NCBI GenBank assembly: GCA_016779605.1
Contig: JADHNH010000032.1
Span: forward strand, 1 to 33,834
Direction: 5' to 3'
Origin: Nevskia sp.
GTDB lineage: Bacteria; Pseudomonadota; Gammaproteobacteria; Nevskiales; Nevskiaceae
Length of the DNA stretch: 33,834 nucleotides
The notes under the pieces are model-generated. The model was not told where the DNA came from. It ran no database searches and saw only the letters and a program-made list of their open reading frames with translations. Of the stretch, positions 1 to 7,840 are shown in pieces (position 1 is the stretch's first letter; every line of letters starts with the position of its first letter). The translations under genes and the position numbers were made by a program.

Positions 1-170
1 AGGCCATGCAGCCCCAGGCCGGCCGAGCGCACGAACAGGCCGGCCAGCGGGATCAGCACCAGCAGCGACAGGTAGCTCAGCGTGAAGCCCATCGCCAGGC
101 CGAAGCCCGGCAGCACCGAACGCGCGGTGCGCGCTGGCGGCGGCGGCGTGTCAACGGCGACAGCGCTCAT
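1..170 (-). CDS. cysT: Sulfate ABC transporter permease CysT (N-terminal part only)
   Basis: This is the first 56 codons of a gene that runs off the left edge. Translation from the ATG at 170 gives a short polar, proline-rich start followed by VLPGFGLAMGFTLSYLSLL and an LVLIPLAGLF stretch, which is the start and first membrane helix of CysT/CysU-type sulfate/thiosulfate permeases. In the family, CysT pairs with CysW in the inner membrane and is powered by CysA. Its start overlaps the stop of the upstream amidotransferase-like gene by 4 bases (ATGA), so the two are probably translationally coupled. It is the fourth gene of the minus-strand sulfate operon that begins with sbp. Confidence 0.88.
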   Translation of the reverse strand, partial: MSAVAVDTPPPPARTARSVLPGFGLAMGFTLSYLSLLVLIPLAGLFVRSAGLGLHG

Positions 171-790
171 GCGAAGTCCAGTTCGGCGGCGGTATAGGTC
201 TTCTGCTGCGGCTGCGGCGCCGGTTCCAGCACCAGGTGCCGGCGATCGATCCAGCGCGTGTTGGACAGCCACAGGTCTTCGAACACCACGCCGTGGCGGT
301 GGTTGAAGAAGATCCAGCGCCGCGCCTGCGTGTCCAGCACCGCGACCTTGTTTTCCGGGGTCAGGCCCGCCTCGACCAGGGTGAGAAAGCTCGGGTGGGC
401 CAGCAGGTCCGGCCAGTTGGCGGCCAGCGGGCGCAGCAGGTCCACGGCGAAGTGCCAGCTGTCCGAGCGGCCCGCCACGCGCGAGCGCAGGCGCAAAGTG
501 CCGTTGTGCATCAGGTAGAAGCGATCGCTCACCTTGATCGGGTGGGTGTTGTCGACCGCATCCGAGCCGCGCGTGCGCAGGCGCAGGTGCAGGCACAGCT
601 CGGCGTCCTTCAAGGCCCGCATGCGCTTGTCGATGCGCGCGGCGTCGACCTCGGCGTAGCGCTCGACCAGCAGCTCGCCGCCGGCCTGGAAGCCCATCAG
701 GCCCCAGCCGTCGCGGTTGAAGGCGGCGGCCGCGTCGATCAGTTCGCGCGGCACGCGAACGCCGGCGGGCTTGTGCAGGATCAGGCACAT
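167..790 (-). CDS. Class II glutamine amidotransferase-like protein
   Basis: This 207-residue protein begins MCLILHKPAG. Cys2 would become N-terminal once Met is removed, as in N-terminal-nucleophile class II glutamine amidotransferases. A conserved-looking FNRDGWGLMGF segment (about residues 24-34) and the stretches LRLRTRG and HPIKVSDRFYLMHNGTL (about 70-100) match the Asn/His-containing fold of this hydrolase group. It is short and has no synthase domain, so if active it may act as a glutaminase-like hydrolase or work with another protein. It lies between molbindin and cysT and overlaps cysT by 4 bases. Its role in a sulfate operon is not known to me. The family call is firm; the function is open. 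Confidence 0.8.
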   Translation of the reverse strand: MCLILHKPAGVRVPRELIDAAAAFNRDGWGLMGFQAGGELLVERYAEVDAARIDKRMRALKDAELCLHLRLRTRGSDAVDNTHPIKVSDRFYLMHNGTLRLRSRVAGRSDSWHFAVDLLRPLAANWPDLLAHPSFLTLVEAGLTPENKVAVLDTQARRWIFFNHRHGVVFEDLWLSNTRWIDRRHLVLEPAPQPQQKTYTAAELDFA

Positions 791-826
791 GGGGTGGCTC
801 CGGTGGCGGTGAGGTTCAGGTGATGG

Positions 827-1045
827 TCAATCGAGCCGCGCCACCAGCACGTCGGTGGCCTTGATCAGCGCCAGCGCGGTATCGCCCTCGCGCAAGGGCA
901 GGCGGTCCACCGAGCTGGTGCTGACCACCGCCGAGATGATTCCCGAGGAGGTTTCGATCTCCACCTCGGACACCACCGAGCCGCGGCGGATGTGGATCAC
1001 GGTGCCGCGCAGCTGGTTGCGCGTATTGACTGCGGTGATGGACAT
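827..1045 (-). CDS. Molbindin (single TOBE/Mop domain molybdate-binding protein)
   Basis: This 72-residue protein starts MSITAVNTRNQLRGTV. Almost the whole chain is one TOBE/Mop domain: RNQLRGTVIHIRRGSVVSEVEIE (about residues 9-31), then a serine-rich loop and LREGDTALALIKATDVLVA near the end. Molbindins form hexamers that store or buffer molybdate (sometimes tungstate) in the cytoplasm. The ATG at 1045 was chosen because the Mop domain starts there; the open frame reads further upstream, but that part is antisense-like translation of sbp. It sits 35 bases after sbp and before the amidotransferase-like gene. Sulfate transporters of this class can carry molybdate, and the window also encodes a molybdenum nitrate reductase and MoeA, so a buffering role is plausible. 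Confidence 0.88.
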   Translation of the reverse strand: MSITAVNTRNQLRGTVIHIRRGSVVSEVEIETSSGIISAVVSTSSVDRLPLREGDTALALIKATDVLVARLD

Positions 1046-1050
1046 GGCGG

Positions 1051-1079
1051 TTCCCGTAATCCCTCGTAATTCCCGTATG
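1051..1079. repeat. Short GGGAATTACG-type repeat between sbp and the molbindin gene
   Basis: The spacer between sbp and the molbindin gene is made almost entirely of three near-identical units of about 10 bases. On the minus strand these read roughly ACGGGAATT, ACGAGGGATT and ACGGGAA. The unit resembles the GGGAATCGG repeat seen at 6211-6312 and inside nasA. I infer a degenerate relative of that family; it could also be a chance low-complexity stretch. Confidence 0.45.
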
Positions 1080-1080
1080 C

Positions 1081-2091
1081 CTACCTGGCGGTCTGCGTCT
1101 GGTAGATCTGGTCGAACACGCCGCCGTCGCCGAAGAATTTCGGCTGCGCCGTGCGCCAGCCGCCGAAACGGGCGATGGTCACCAGGTCCAGCTTGGGAAA
1201 GTCGCCGGCGTGCTCGGCGGCCACCTTGGGGTCGAGCGGGCGGTAATGGTTGGCGGCGATGATCTCCTGCGCTTCGGGCGTGTACAGGTAGCGCAGGTAG
1301 GCTTCCGCCACCTTGGCGGTGCCATGCTTGGCGGCGTTCTTGTCCACCACCGCCACCGGCGGCTGCGCCAGGATCGAGATCGACGGCGGCACGATGTCGA
1401 ACTTGTCGGCGCCGAACTCGTTGATCGCCAGGTAGGCCTCGTTTTCCCAGGTGATCAGCACGTCGCCCTGGCCGCGCTGGGCGAAGGTGGTGGTGGAGCC
1501 GCGCGCGCCCGAGTCCAATGTCGGCACGTTGCGGTACAGCGCGGTGATGAATTCGCGCGCCTTGGCGTCGTCGTCCTTGTACTTCTTCAGGGCGAAGGCG
1601 TAGGCCGCCAGGAAATTCCAGCGCGCGCCGGCCGAGGTCTTCGGGTTGGGCGTGATCACCGCCACGCCCGGCCGCACCAGGTCGTCCCAGTCCTTGATCT
1701 GCTTGGGGTTGCCCTTGCGCACCAGCAGCACGATGGTGGAGTTGTACGGCGTGCTGTCGCCCGGCAGGCGCGACTGCCAGTTGTCGGGCACCAGGTCGCC
1801 GTTGTCGTGCAGCGCGTCGATGTCCGAGGCGATGCCCAGGGTGGCGACGTCGGCCTCGAGGCCGTCGATGATCGCCCGCGCCTGCTTGGACGAGCCGCCG
1901 TGCGACTGCTTGATGGTCAGGGTCTCGCCGGTCCTGGCCTTCCACTGCTCGGCGAACTTCGCGTTGATCTGCTGGTACAGCTCGCGGGTCGGGTCGTAGG
2001 AGACGTTCAGCAGCTCGGCCGGGAAGGCGAGCGCGGGAACCACGGCGGCGGCGGCAAACAGCGTGGCGGCGAACTTGGTGCGGCGTGACAT
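1081..2091 (-). CDS. sbp: Periplasmic sulfate-binding protein
   Basis: This 336-residue solute-binding protein of a sulfate ABC transporter has a classical signal peptide ([12 protein letters not shown] ... ALAFPAE, cut near residue 25). The family signatures [11 protein letters not shown] (just after the signal) and [15 protein letters not shown] (about residues 65-79) are present, with [12 protein letters not shown] in the second lobe. It captures sulfate in the periplasm for the CysT/CysW permease. The start at 2091 is preferred because AGGGAGGGA lies 9 bases upstream; the ATG at 2100 would sit directly on that ribosome site. It is the first gene of the operon sbp - molbindin - amidotransferase-like - cysT. 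An A+T-rich region with a dyad lies upstream. Regulation by CysB is the rule in this family but is not proven here. Confidence 0.95.
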   Translation of the reverse strand: MSRRTKFAATLFAAAAVVPALAFPAELLNVSYDPTRELYQQINAKFAEQWKARTGETLTIKQSHGGSSKQARAIIDGLEADVATLGIASDIDALHDNGDLVPDNWQSRLPGDSTPYNSTIVLLVRKGNPKQIKDWDDLVRPGVAVITPNPKTSAGARWNFLAAYAFALKKYKDDDAKAREFITALYRNVPTLDSGARGSTTTFAQRGQGDVLITWENEAYLAINEFGADKFDIVPPSISILAQPPVAVVDKNAAKHGTAKVAEAYLRYLYTPEAQEIIAANHYRPLDPKVAAEHAGDFPKLDLVTIARFGGWRTAQPKFFGDGGVFDQIYQTQTAR

Positions 2092-2138
2092 GGCAAGCAT
2101 TCCCTCCCTGATGGAGGCGCTATCTTGCGAGTCGCCGG

Positions 2139-2157
2139 TTATTTTGAAAAAGAATAA
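2139..2157 (-). promoter_or_regulatory. A+T-rich dyad upstream of sbp
   Basis: In the 96-base gap between ygfZ and sbp there is an abrupt A+T-rich block with the imperfect dyad TTATTTT-N5-AGAATAA (6 of 7 positions complementary). It lies about 50-70 bases upstream of the sbp start, where a promoter or activator site such as CysB would be expected. No specific factor can be named from the sequence. Confidence 0.4.
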
Positions 2158-2187
2158 TGAGGTCGTTGAATAGGCCGCGCAGGAATA

Positions 2188-3231
2188 TCAGACGACCTCG
2201 CTCCAATCGAATTTCAGTGCCGCGCCGTCCACCGCGCCCAGACGCAGATCGGCGCCCGGGTCGAGGCCGAGGCTTAGCACGGCGAGCAAGGCATATCCAC
2301 CCTGCGCGTCCGGCGCGGCTTCGACGATGCTGCCCACCGGCTGGCCGTCGCCGCCCGCGGCATGCACCGGCATCCCCGCCGCGGGCTCGCCGGCCGCGCA
2401 ATGCCCGCCGAACATGCGCCGCTTGAGGTTGCCCAGGTAGTGCAGGCGCGCCACGATTTCCTGGCCCGGGTAGCAGCCCTTGGTGAAGCTGATCGCGCCG
2501 AGGCGGTCGAGGTTGAGCATCTGCGGGACGAACTGGTCCGCGGTGGCCGGCCGAATCGACGGCAGGCCCGCGCCGATGTCCAGCAGCCGCCAGGCTGCGC
2601 TGCCGGCCGGGCGTGCGTGCGCGCTGCATGCCGCCCACAGCGCCGCCAGCCGTTCGCCGGGGCCATGCACGCTGTAGCGCGGCACGGCGCCGGGGCGGCG
2701 CATCACCAGCACCTCGCCGTCGCGCGCGCAGCCCCAGTCCGACGGCGGCACCGGCAGCCCGGCGGCGCCGAGCAGGCCGGCGGCGCCCGCGCCGGCCAGG
2801 CCCAGCGCCGGCAGCGCGCCGCTGGCGTCGTCCAGGCTCAGCTTGGAGCGCAGCACGTACATGCGCAGGCGCTTGAGCGCCGCGGCCAGCAACTCGCGGC
2901 GCAGCTCCAGGACGATGGCGTCGCCGGCGCGGAACAGCGTGAACAGTGCCAGCACGCGGCCCTTGGGGCTGCTGTAGCTGGACAGCTGGGCGGCGTCGGC
3001 GGTCAGCGCGCGCACGTCGCCGCTGAGCTGGTTCTGCAGGAACGTTTCGGCGTCGGCGCCGCTGGCGCGGATCGCGCCGAGCTGGGTCAGCGGTACGATC
3101 ACGTCGCCGGACAAGGCGGCCGCGGCCTCGGCGCGCGCATCGCCGAACCTGCATTCGCCCTGCGCGTCGACGGCGCTTCCCGCCGCTCCCGGCCAGGCGA
3201 TATCGTCCGAAGCTGGAATTTTCGTTGCCAT
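2188..3231 (-). CDS. ygfZ: Folate-binding tRNA-modifying/Fe-S maturation protein YgfZ
   Basis: This 347-residue protein has an N-terminal aminomethyltransferase-like (GcvT-type) domain and the YgfZ signature KGCYPGQEIVAR at about residues 235-246. The family uses tetrahydrofolate and helps repair or mature Fe-S proteins, with the signature cysteine essential. Here it faces the succinate dehydrogenase operon across only 42 bases, a sensible neighbour since SdhB carries three Fe-S clusters. No strong ribosome site precedes the ATG at 3231. The C-terminal part (about residues 265-347) matches the usual YgfZ beta-barrel end. The length is typical of the family. Confidence 0.93.
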   Translation of the reverse strand: MATKIPASDDIAWPGAAGSAVDAQGECRFGDARAEAAAALSGDVIVPLTQLGAIRASGADAETFLQNQLSGDVRALTADAAQLSSYSSPKGRVLALFTLFRAGDAIVLELRRELLAAALKRLRMYVLRSKLSLDDASGALPALGLAGAGAAGLLGAAGLPVPPSDWGCARDGEVLVMRRPGAVPRYSVHGPGERLAALWAACSAHARPAGSAAWRLLDIGAGLPSIRPATADQFVPQMLNLDRLGAISFTKGCYPGQEIVARLHYLGNLKRRMFGGHCAAGEPAAGMPVHAAGGDGQPVGSIVEAAPDAQGGYALLAVLSLGLDPGADLRLGAVDGAALKFDWSEVV

Positions 3232-3273
3232 GCCGGTGGGAATTTTGTCACACTATCGCGGATAGACAGCCCC

Positions 3274-3510
3274 ATGCATCCCACTTCTCCAACCACCCCC
3301 GCGCCTGAGCCTCCGGTCAGGAAGCATCGCCCCGCAACGAACGCGGCCGGCGATTCCTCCGCAGCCGTGCCGCTGGCGGCGATCCTCGCCGCGGCGCCCG
3401 TCCCCGAAACGGTCCCCGGGATCGTTCCCGAGATCGGCGGACGCAAGGATGGCACCGATCCGACACGCTTCGGCGACTGGGAGAAGAACGGCCGGTGCAT
3501 CGACTTCTGA
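3274..3510 (+). CDS. Succinate dehydrogenase assembly factor 4-like protein (DUF1674)
   Basis: This 78-residue protein has a variable proline/alanine-rich first half and a conserved tail GRKDGTDPTRFGDWEKNGR, followed by CIDF. That tail is the hallmark of DUF1674/SdhAF4 proteins, which in eukaryotes bind flavinylated SdhA and promote its joining with SdhB. The gene opens the sdh operon, 44 bases before sdhC, which fits the role. The ATG at 3274 is the first in frame after the divergent spacer. No clear ribosome site is seen, so the start is less certain than the identity. It is easily missed because of its size. Confidence 0.9.
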   Translation: MHPTSPTTPAPEPPVRKHRPATNAAGDSSAAVPLAAILAAAPVPETVPGIVPEIGGRKDGTDPTRFGDWEKNGRCIDF

Positions 3511-3554
3511 ATGCGCTGGCCGGCAACGTATAACGACCCCAAGGAGTGCAGCCC

Positions 3555-3962
3555 ATGACCGCCAAGCCGAGTCCCGGTTCCAATGCCTCGCGCCCGCTGT
3601 CGCCGTTCATGCTCGGGCAGTACTACCGCTTCCAGATCAGCTCGGTGCTCTCGTTCGGCCACCGCCTCACCGGCATGGCGCTGTCGTTCGGCACGCTGTT
3701 CCTGGCCGCCTGGGTGATGTCGGCCGCGGCCGGCCAGGATGCCTTCGACCAGTTCTCGGCCTGCGCGCGCAGCCCGGTCGGCCTGTTCCTGCTGCTCGGC
3801 TGGAGCTGGTCGCTGCTCTACCACCTGTGCAATGGCGTACGCCACCTGGTGTGGGATGCGGGCTACGCCTTCGAGAAGAAAAACGTCGACGCCGGCGGCT
3901 GGATCGTGGTGGTGGCGTCGCTGCTGCTGACCGCGGCGGTGTGGGTCGCGGCGTACGTTTGA
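3555..3962 (+). CDS. sdhC: Succinate dehydrogenase cytochrome b556 subunit SdhC
   Basis: This 135-residue membrane anchor subunit of complex II has three hydrophobic segments (about residues 30-55, 70-95 and 110-133). The family motif SVLSFGHRLTGMAL holds conserved Ser/His/Arg residues near the quinone site, and LYHLCNGVRHLVWD holds the heme-ligand histidine region. AAGGAG ends 9 bases before the ATG at 3555, which decides that start over an in-frame GTG at 3546. With SdhD it anchors SdhAB in the inner membrane and passes electrons to ubiquinone. It is followed by sdhD after 67 bases. Confidence 0.95.
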   Translation: MTAKPSPGSNASRPLSPFMLGQYYRFQISSVLSFGHRLTGMALSFGTLFLAAWVMSAAAGQDAFDQFSACARSPVGLFLLLGWSWSLLYHLCNGVRHLVWDAGYAFEKKNVDAGGWIVVVASLLLTAAVWVAAYV

Positions 3963-4029
3963 TGGAATTCCGCTGGTTGACGCCGGCCGCTCGCGGCCAG
4001 GCCATCCGAACAAACTTGGGAGATCGATC

Positions 4030-4410
4030 ATGAGTCTGCGCTCACCGTTGTCGCAGGCGCGCGGCCTGGGCTCGGCCAAGGAAGGCGTGGGCCACTGGTG
4101 GGCCCAGCGCCTCACCGCCCTGGCGCTGGTGCCGCTGTCGCTGTGGTTCGTGTTCAGCGTCGCGCACTACCGCATCGCCGACTACGCCACCATGGTCGCC
4201 TGGCTGCACAACCCCTATGTCGCCGTCGCCCTGGTGCTGTATTTCGTGGCCCTGTTTTACCACTCCGCGCTGGGCGTGCAGGTGATCGTGGAGGACTACG
4301 TCGCCAACGAGGCGCTCAAGCTGAGCGCCATCGTGCTGGTCAAGTTCGCCCATTTCGCGCTCGGCGCCGCGGCGATTTTCGCCGTGCTAAAAATCGCTTT
4401 CGGAGCCTGA
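4030..4410 (+). CDS. sdhD: Succinate dehydrogenase hydrophobic membrane anchor SdhD
   Basis: This 126-residue protein has three membrane helices. Its N-terminal cytoplasmic part reads [20 protein letters not shown], a typical SdhD opening with Trp/Arg residues near the quinone pocket. The second helix segment [17 protein letters not shown] contains the conserved His and Asp-Tyr pair expected for heme b and quinone binding. It follows sdhC and ends 2 bases before the sdhA start, so translation is probably coupled. The AACTTGGGAG-type ribosome site precedes the ATG at 4030. Together with SdhC it forms the membrane part of complex II. Confidence 0.94.
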   Translation: MSLRSPLSQARGLGSAKEGVGHWWAQRLTALALVPLSLWFVFSVAHYRIADYATMVAWLHNPYVAVALVLYFVALFYHSALGVQVIVEDYVANEALKLSAIVLVKFAHFALGAAAIFAVLKIAFGA

Positions 4411-4412
4411 CC

Positions 4413-6206
4413 ATGGCAGCCGCATACCCAATCGTCCACCATGAATACGACGTCGTCGTGGTCGGCGCCGGCGGCGCCGGCCTGCGCGCCACCGTCGGCC
4501 TGGCCCAGGCCGGCCTGAAGACCGCCAACCTGACCAAGGTGTTCCCGACACGCAGCCACACCGTGGCGGCGCAGGGCGGCATCTCGGCGGCGCTGGCCAA
4601 CATGGGCGAGGACGACTGGCGCTGGCACATGTACGACACCGTCAAAGGCTCGGACTGGCTCGGCGACCAGGACGCCATCCAGTTCATGTGCCGCGAGGCG
4701 CCGCAGGCGGTGATCGAGCTGGAGCACTGGGGCGTGCCGTTCTCGCGCACCCCCGCGGGCCGCATCTACCAGCGCCCGTTCGGCGGCATGACCACGCGCT
4801 TCGGCGAAGGCACCGCGCACCGCACCTGCGCCGCCGCCGACCGCACCGGCCACGCCATGCTGCACGCCATGTACCAGCAGTCGCTGAAGGCGCGCGGCGA
4901 GTTCTTCATCGAATTCTTCGCCGTCGACCTGCTCACCGACGCCGACGGCTCGGTGCACGGCGTGCTGGCCTGGGACCTGTCCACCGGCGAGCTGCACCGC
5001 TTCCGCGCGCAGATGGTGATCCTGGCTACCGGCGGCTACGGCCGCGCCTATTTCAGCGCTACCTCCGCGCACACCTGCACCGGCGACGGCGGCGGCATGG
5101 CGCTGCGCGCCGGCATCCCGCTGCAGGACATGGAGTTCGTGCAGTTCCATCCCACCGGCATCTACGGCGCCGGCTGCCTGATCACCGAGGGCGCGCGCGG
5201 CGAGGGCGGCTACCTCACCAATTCCAAGGGCGAGCGCTTCATGGAGCGCTACGCGCCCAACGCCAAGGACCTGGCCAGCCGCGACGTGGTGTCGCGCTCG
5301 ATGACCATCGAGATTCGCGAGGGCCGCGGCGTCGGCGAGCACGCCGACCACATCCACCTGCACCTGGAGCACCTGGGCCCCGAAGTGCTGCACAAGCGCC
5401 TGCCGGGCATCTCCGAGTCGGCGCGTATCTTCTCCGGCGTGGACGTCACCAAGGAGCCGATCCCGGTGCTGCCCACGGTGCACTACAACATGGGCGGCGT
5501 GCCGGCCAACGTGCACGGCGAGGTGGTGACCTGCACCGACGGCGCCACCGACAACGTGATCCCGGGCCTGATGGCGGTGGGCGAGGCCGCCTGCGTATCG
5601 GTGCACGGCGCCAACCGCCTGGGTTCGAATTCGCTGCTCGACCTGGTGGTGTTCGGCCGCGCCGCGGCGGAGCGCTGCGCGGCGGTGGTCAAGCCGGGCG
5701 GCAAGCACAAGACCATCGCCAAGGAATCCGAGGAGCGCGCGCTGGCGCGCTTCGACGGCCTGCGCCATGCCAAGAAAGGCAGCCTGCCCACCGCCAAGGT
5801 GCGCCTGGCGATGCAGAAGACCATGCAGAACCACGCCGCCGTGTTCCGCACCGGCGAGACGCTCGACTCCGGCATGGTGCAGCTGAAGAAGGACATCGAG
5901 GCGTTCCGCGAGGTGCAGGTGGCGGATGCCTCGCTGGTGTGGAACTCCGACCTGATGGAGACGCTGGAGCTGGACAACCTGCTGGGCCAGGCGCTGGTGA
6001 CCATGGCTTCCGCGCAGAACCGCAAGGAGTCGCGCGGCGCGCACGCGCGCGAGGACTTCCCGGACCGCGACGACACCAACTGGCACAAGCACACCCTGGC
6101 CTGGCGCAGCGCCGAGACCGAGGTCAAGCTCGGCTACCGGCCGGTGCACATGTTCACGCTGGACGACGAAGCCCAGGTGATTCCGCTGAAAAAGAGGACG
6201 TACTGA
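4413..6206 (+). CDS. sdhA: Succinate dehydrogenase flavoprotein subunit SdhA
   Basis: This 597-residue protein oxidises succinate to fumarate. [13 protein letters not shown] is the FAD-binding Rossmann motif (residues about 13-25). [15 protein letters not shown] holds the histidine that carries covalent 8-alpha-N3-histidyl FAD. QFHPTG, the TEGARGEGG active-site segment and [19 protein letters not shown] are all present. The C-terminal helical domain and the [11 protein letters not shown] ending are standard. The ATG at 4413 was chosen because the flavoprotein sequence begins there and it lies just after sdhD; the open frame continues upstream only as an out-of-frame reading of sdhD. Flavinylation is expected to depend on SdhE, encoded downstream. 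Confidence 0.98.
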   Translation: MAAAYPIVHHEYDVVVVGAGGAGLRATVGLAQAGLKTANLTKVFPTRSHTVAAQGGISAALANMGEDDWRWHMYDTVKGSDWLGDQDAIQFMCREAPQAVIELEHWGVPFSRTPAGRIYQRPFGGMTTRFGEGTAHRTCAAADRTGHAMLHAMYQQSLKARGEFFIEFFAVDLLTDADGSVHGVLAWDLSTGELHRFRAQMVILATGGYGRAYFSATSAHTCTGDGGGMALRAGIPLQDMEFVQFHPTGIYGAGCLITEGARGEGGYLTNSKGERFMERYAPNAKDLASRDVVSRSMTIEIREGRGVGEHADHIHLHLEHLGPEVLHKRLPGISESARIFSGVDVTKEPIPVLPTVHYNMGGVPANVHGEVVTCTDGATDNVIPGLMAVGEAACVSVHGANRLGSNSLLDLVVFGRAAAERCAAVVKPGGKHKTIAKESEERALARFDGLRHAKKGSLPTAKVRLAMQKTMQNHAAVFRTGETLDSGMVQLKKDIEAFREVQVADASLVWNSDLMETLELDNLLGQALVTMASAQNRKESRGAHAREDFPDRDDTNWHKHTLAWRSAETEVKLGYRPVHMFTLDDEAQVIPLKKRTY

Positions 6207-6210
6207 TACC

Positions 6211-6312
6211 GTCGGGAATCGGGAATGGAGAATCGGGAATCGTGAAAAGCGCCGGCGGCCGACATCGCGCCCGGCTTTGACGATTCCCGATTCCCGTCTA
6301 CCGATTCCCGGC
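6211..6312. repeat. Inverted pair of GGGAATCGG-type repeats between sdhA and sdhB
   Basis: The 125-base sdhA-sdhB spacer is filled by two arms. The left arm (about 6211-6255) has GGGAATCG units and ends GGGAATCGTGAAAAGC. The right arm (about 6271-6312) has the reverse complement units and starts GCTTTGACGATTCCCG. The arms can pair as a long imperfect hairpin around a GCCGGCGGCC-type centre. Positions 6213-6236 (24 bases) recur exactly, in reverse orientation, at 28448-28471 inside nasA. Positions 6274-6289 recur in reverse at 28308-28323. From memory, GGGAATCGG repeats are dispersed in Xanthomonadaceae genomes; this was not searched. It interrupts an operon that normally has a short spacer. 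Confidence 0.85.
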
Positions 6313-6329
6313 TTTTACGGAGTAAAAGC
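6311..6329 (+). promoter_or_regulatory. Hairpin presenting the sdhB ribosome-binding site
   Basis: A perfect 8-base inverted repeat, GCTTTTAC-GGA-GTAAAAGC, ends 2 bases before the sdhB ATG. The GGAG Shine-Dalgarno lies in its loop and at the start of the 3' arm. It could modulate sdhB translation or simply expose the site in a loop. It directly follows the right repeat arm, so it may be a by-product of insertion. Confidence 0.5.
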
Positions 6330-6331
6330 AG

Positions 6332-7117
6332 ATGGCCCAGATCACGCTGCCGAAGAATTCGAAGATCGACAAGGCTGCCGGCAAGACCTACAAGGCGCCG
6401 GCCGGGGCGAAGAACGTCCGCGTCTTCAAGATCTACCGTTACGACCCGGACACCGGCGCCAACCCGCGCGTGGACACCTACGAGGTGGACATGGATACCT
6501 GCGGGCCGATGGTGCTGGACGCGCTGATCAAGATCAAGAACGAGATCGACGCCACGCTGACCTTCCGCCGCTCCTGCCGCGAAGGCATTTGCGGATCGTG
6601 CGCGATGAACATCGACGGCACCAACACCCTGGCGTGCCTGAAGGGCTGCGGCGACGTCAAGGGCGAGGTCAAGGTCTACCCGCTGCCGCACATGCCGGTG
6701 GTCAAGGACCTGGTGCCGGACCTGACCCATTTCTACGCGCAGTACGCCTCCATCGAGCCCTGGCTGAAGACCGACAGCCCGGCGCCCTCGCGCGAGCGGC
6801 TGCAGTCGGAAGAGGACCGCGCCAAGCTCGACGGCCTCTACGAGTGCATCCTGTGCGCCTGCTGCACGACCAGCTGCCCGAGCTACTGGTGGAACGGCGA
6901 CCGCTACCTCGGCCCCGCCGTGCTGATGGCGGCCTACCGCTGGCTGGTGGACTCGCGCGACGAAGCCACCGGCGAGCGCCTGGACCAGCTCGAGGATCCG
7001 TTCAAGCTGTACCGCTGCCATACCATCCTCAACTGCTCGCGCACCTGCCCTAAGGACCTCAACCCGGCCAAGGCGATCGCCGAGACCAAGAAGATGCTGG
7101 TGGAGCGTAAGGGCTGA
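6332..7117 (+). CDS. sdhB: Succinate dehydrogenase iron-sulfur subunit SdhB
   Basis: This 261-residue protein passes electrons from SdhA flavin to quinone. The plant-type [2Fe-2S] cluster is bound by [16 protein letters not shown] and a later Cys (ACLKGCGD). The C-terminal ferredoxin-like part has [12 protein letters not shown] and [17 protein letters not shown], giving ligands for the [4Fe-4S] and [3Fe-4S] clusters. An N-terminal extension ([18 protein letters not shown]) is typical of this group. GGAG in a small hairpin loop precedes the ATG. It follows sdhA across a repeat-filled spacer and is followed 70 bases later by sdhE. Confidence 0.97.
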   Translation: MAQITLPKNSKIDKAAGKTYKAPAGAKNVRVFKIYRYDPDTGANPRVDTYEVDMDTCGPMVLDALIKIKNEIDATLTFRRSCREGICGSCAMNIDGTNTLACLKGCGDVKGEVKVYPLPHMPVVKDLVPDLTHFYAQYASIEPWLKTDSPAPSRERLQSEEDRAKLDGLYECILCACCTTSCPSYWWNGDRYLGPAVLMAAYRWLVDSRDEATGERLDQLEDPFKLYRCHTILNCSRTCPKDLNPAKAIAETKKMLVERKG

Positions 7118-7187
7118 AGACGATGCCCCGGCCCGCCGCGCCCCAGCCGCGGGCCTTCGTGGCTGCCAGGCCGGTGCAGGCGCATTG

Positions 7188-7421
7188 ATGGTGGAACGCC
7201 AGCGCCTGCGCATGCGCTGCCGCCGCGGCATGCGCGAGCTCGACGTGCTGCTCGAGCGCTACCTGGCGCGGCAGTACGACGCCGCGCCGCCGGCCGAGCA
7301 GCAGGCGTTCCAGCGCCTGCTGGAGCGCGAAGACCCGGAGCTGTGGGCCTGGGTGCTCGGCCAGTCCGAGCCGCCGCCAGATCTTGCCGATGTCCTCAGC
7401 CGCCTCCGGCGCCACGCTTGA
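7188..7421 (+). CDS. sdhE: FAD assembly factor SdhE
   Basis: This 77-residue helical protein has the family's diagnostic CRRGMRELDVLLERYL segment (residues about 10-25), including the RGxxE motif needed for flavinylation of SdhA. The rest (FQRLLEREDPELWAWVLG) fits the five-helix SdhE/YgfY fold. SdhE binds SdhA and promotes covalent FAD attachment. In-frame TTG (7185), ATG (7188) and GTG (7191) codons are adjacent; ATG is chosen by default, as no clear ribosome site separates them. It overlaps the next gene (ygfX) by 32 bases, indicating coupled translation. Confidence 0.93.
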   Translation: MVERQRLRMRCRRGMRELDVLLERYLARQYDAAPPAEQQAFQRLLEREDPELWAWVLGQSEPPPDLADVLSRLRRHA

Positions 7422-7821
7422 CCTGCGTCTGCGCGCCTCGGCGCGCGCCCTGCGCTGGCTGGTGGCCCTGCATGCCGGCGCCATCCTGCTGACCCTGGCC
7501 GCGCGGCCGCCGCACTGGGCGGGGCTGGGCATGGCGATCCTGTTCGCGGCGAGCTGGGCCTCGCTGCGCCGCCATCCCGCCTTCGGCTACGGGCCGCGCG
7601 CCCTGGCCCGGCTGGTGCGCCATCCCGACGGCAATTGGACGCTGGAGAACGCCGCGGGTGCGCAGGACGGAGCCGAGCTGCTCGGCAGCAGTGCCGTGCT
7701 GGGCGAGCTCATCGTTCTCAACTTCCGCCTGAAGAGCGGCGCGCGGCGCAGCCGGGTGCTGCTGGGCGACGAAACCGACGCGGAATCCTTGCGGCGGCTG
7801 CGTGCCCGCCTGCTGGCCTGA
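7390..7821 (+). CDS. YgfX/CptA-like membrane protein
   Basis: This 143-residue protein has two adjacent hydrophobic segments near the N terminus (LRWLVALHAGAILLTLA and WAGLGMAILFAASWASL, about residues 18-60). A soluble part follows with the pattern WTLENAAG ... VLGELIVLNFRLKSG. This is the layout of YgfX/CptA proteins, almost always encoded right after sdhE. In E. coli, YgfX was described as an inhibitor of FtsZ/MreB paired with YgfY; its link to SdhE function is debated. The gene overlaps sdhE by 32 bases in another frame. The assignment rests on layout and position more than on a sharp motif. Confidence 0.72.
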   Translation: MSSAASGATLDLRLRASARALRWLVALHAGAILLTLAARPPHWAGLGMAILFAASWASLRRHPAFGYGPRALARLVRHPDGNWTLENAAGAQDGAELLGSSAVLGELIVLNFRLKSGARRSRVLLGDETDAESLRRLRARLLA

Positions 7822-7840
7822 GCGCCTAAGGAATATCTCT

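Noticed and set aside
4296-6149. 617-codon open frame antisense to sdhA
   Set aside because: Its His/Val/Ala/Arg-rich translation has no domain and mirrors codon bias of sdhA; no ribosome site.
6211-6312. CRISPR-like array from the spaced GGGAATCG units
   Set aside because: Units are 8-10 bases, spacers are absent or tiny, and no cas gene is present.
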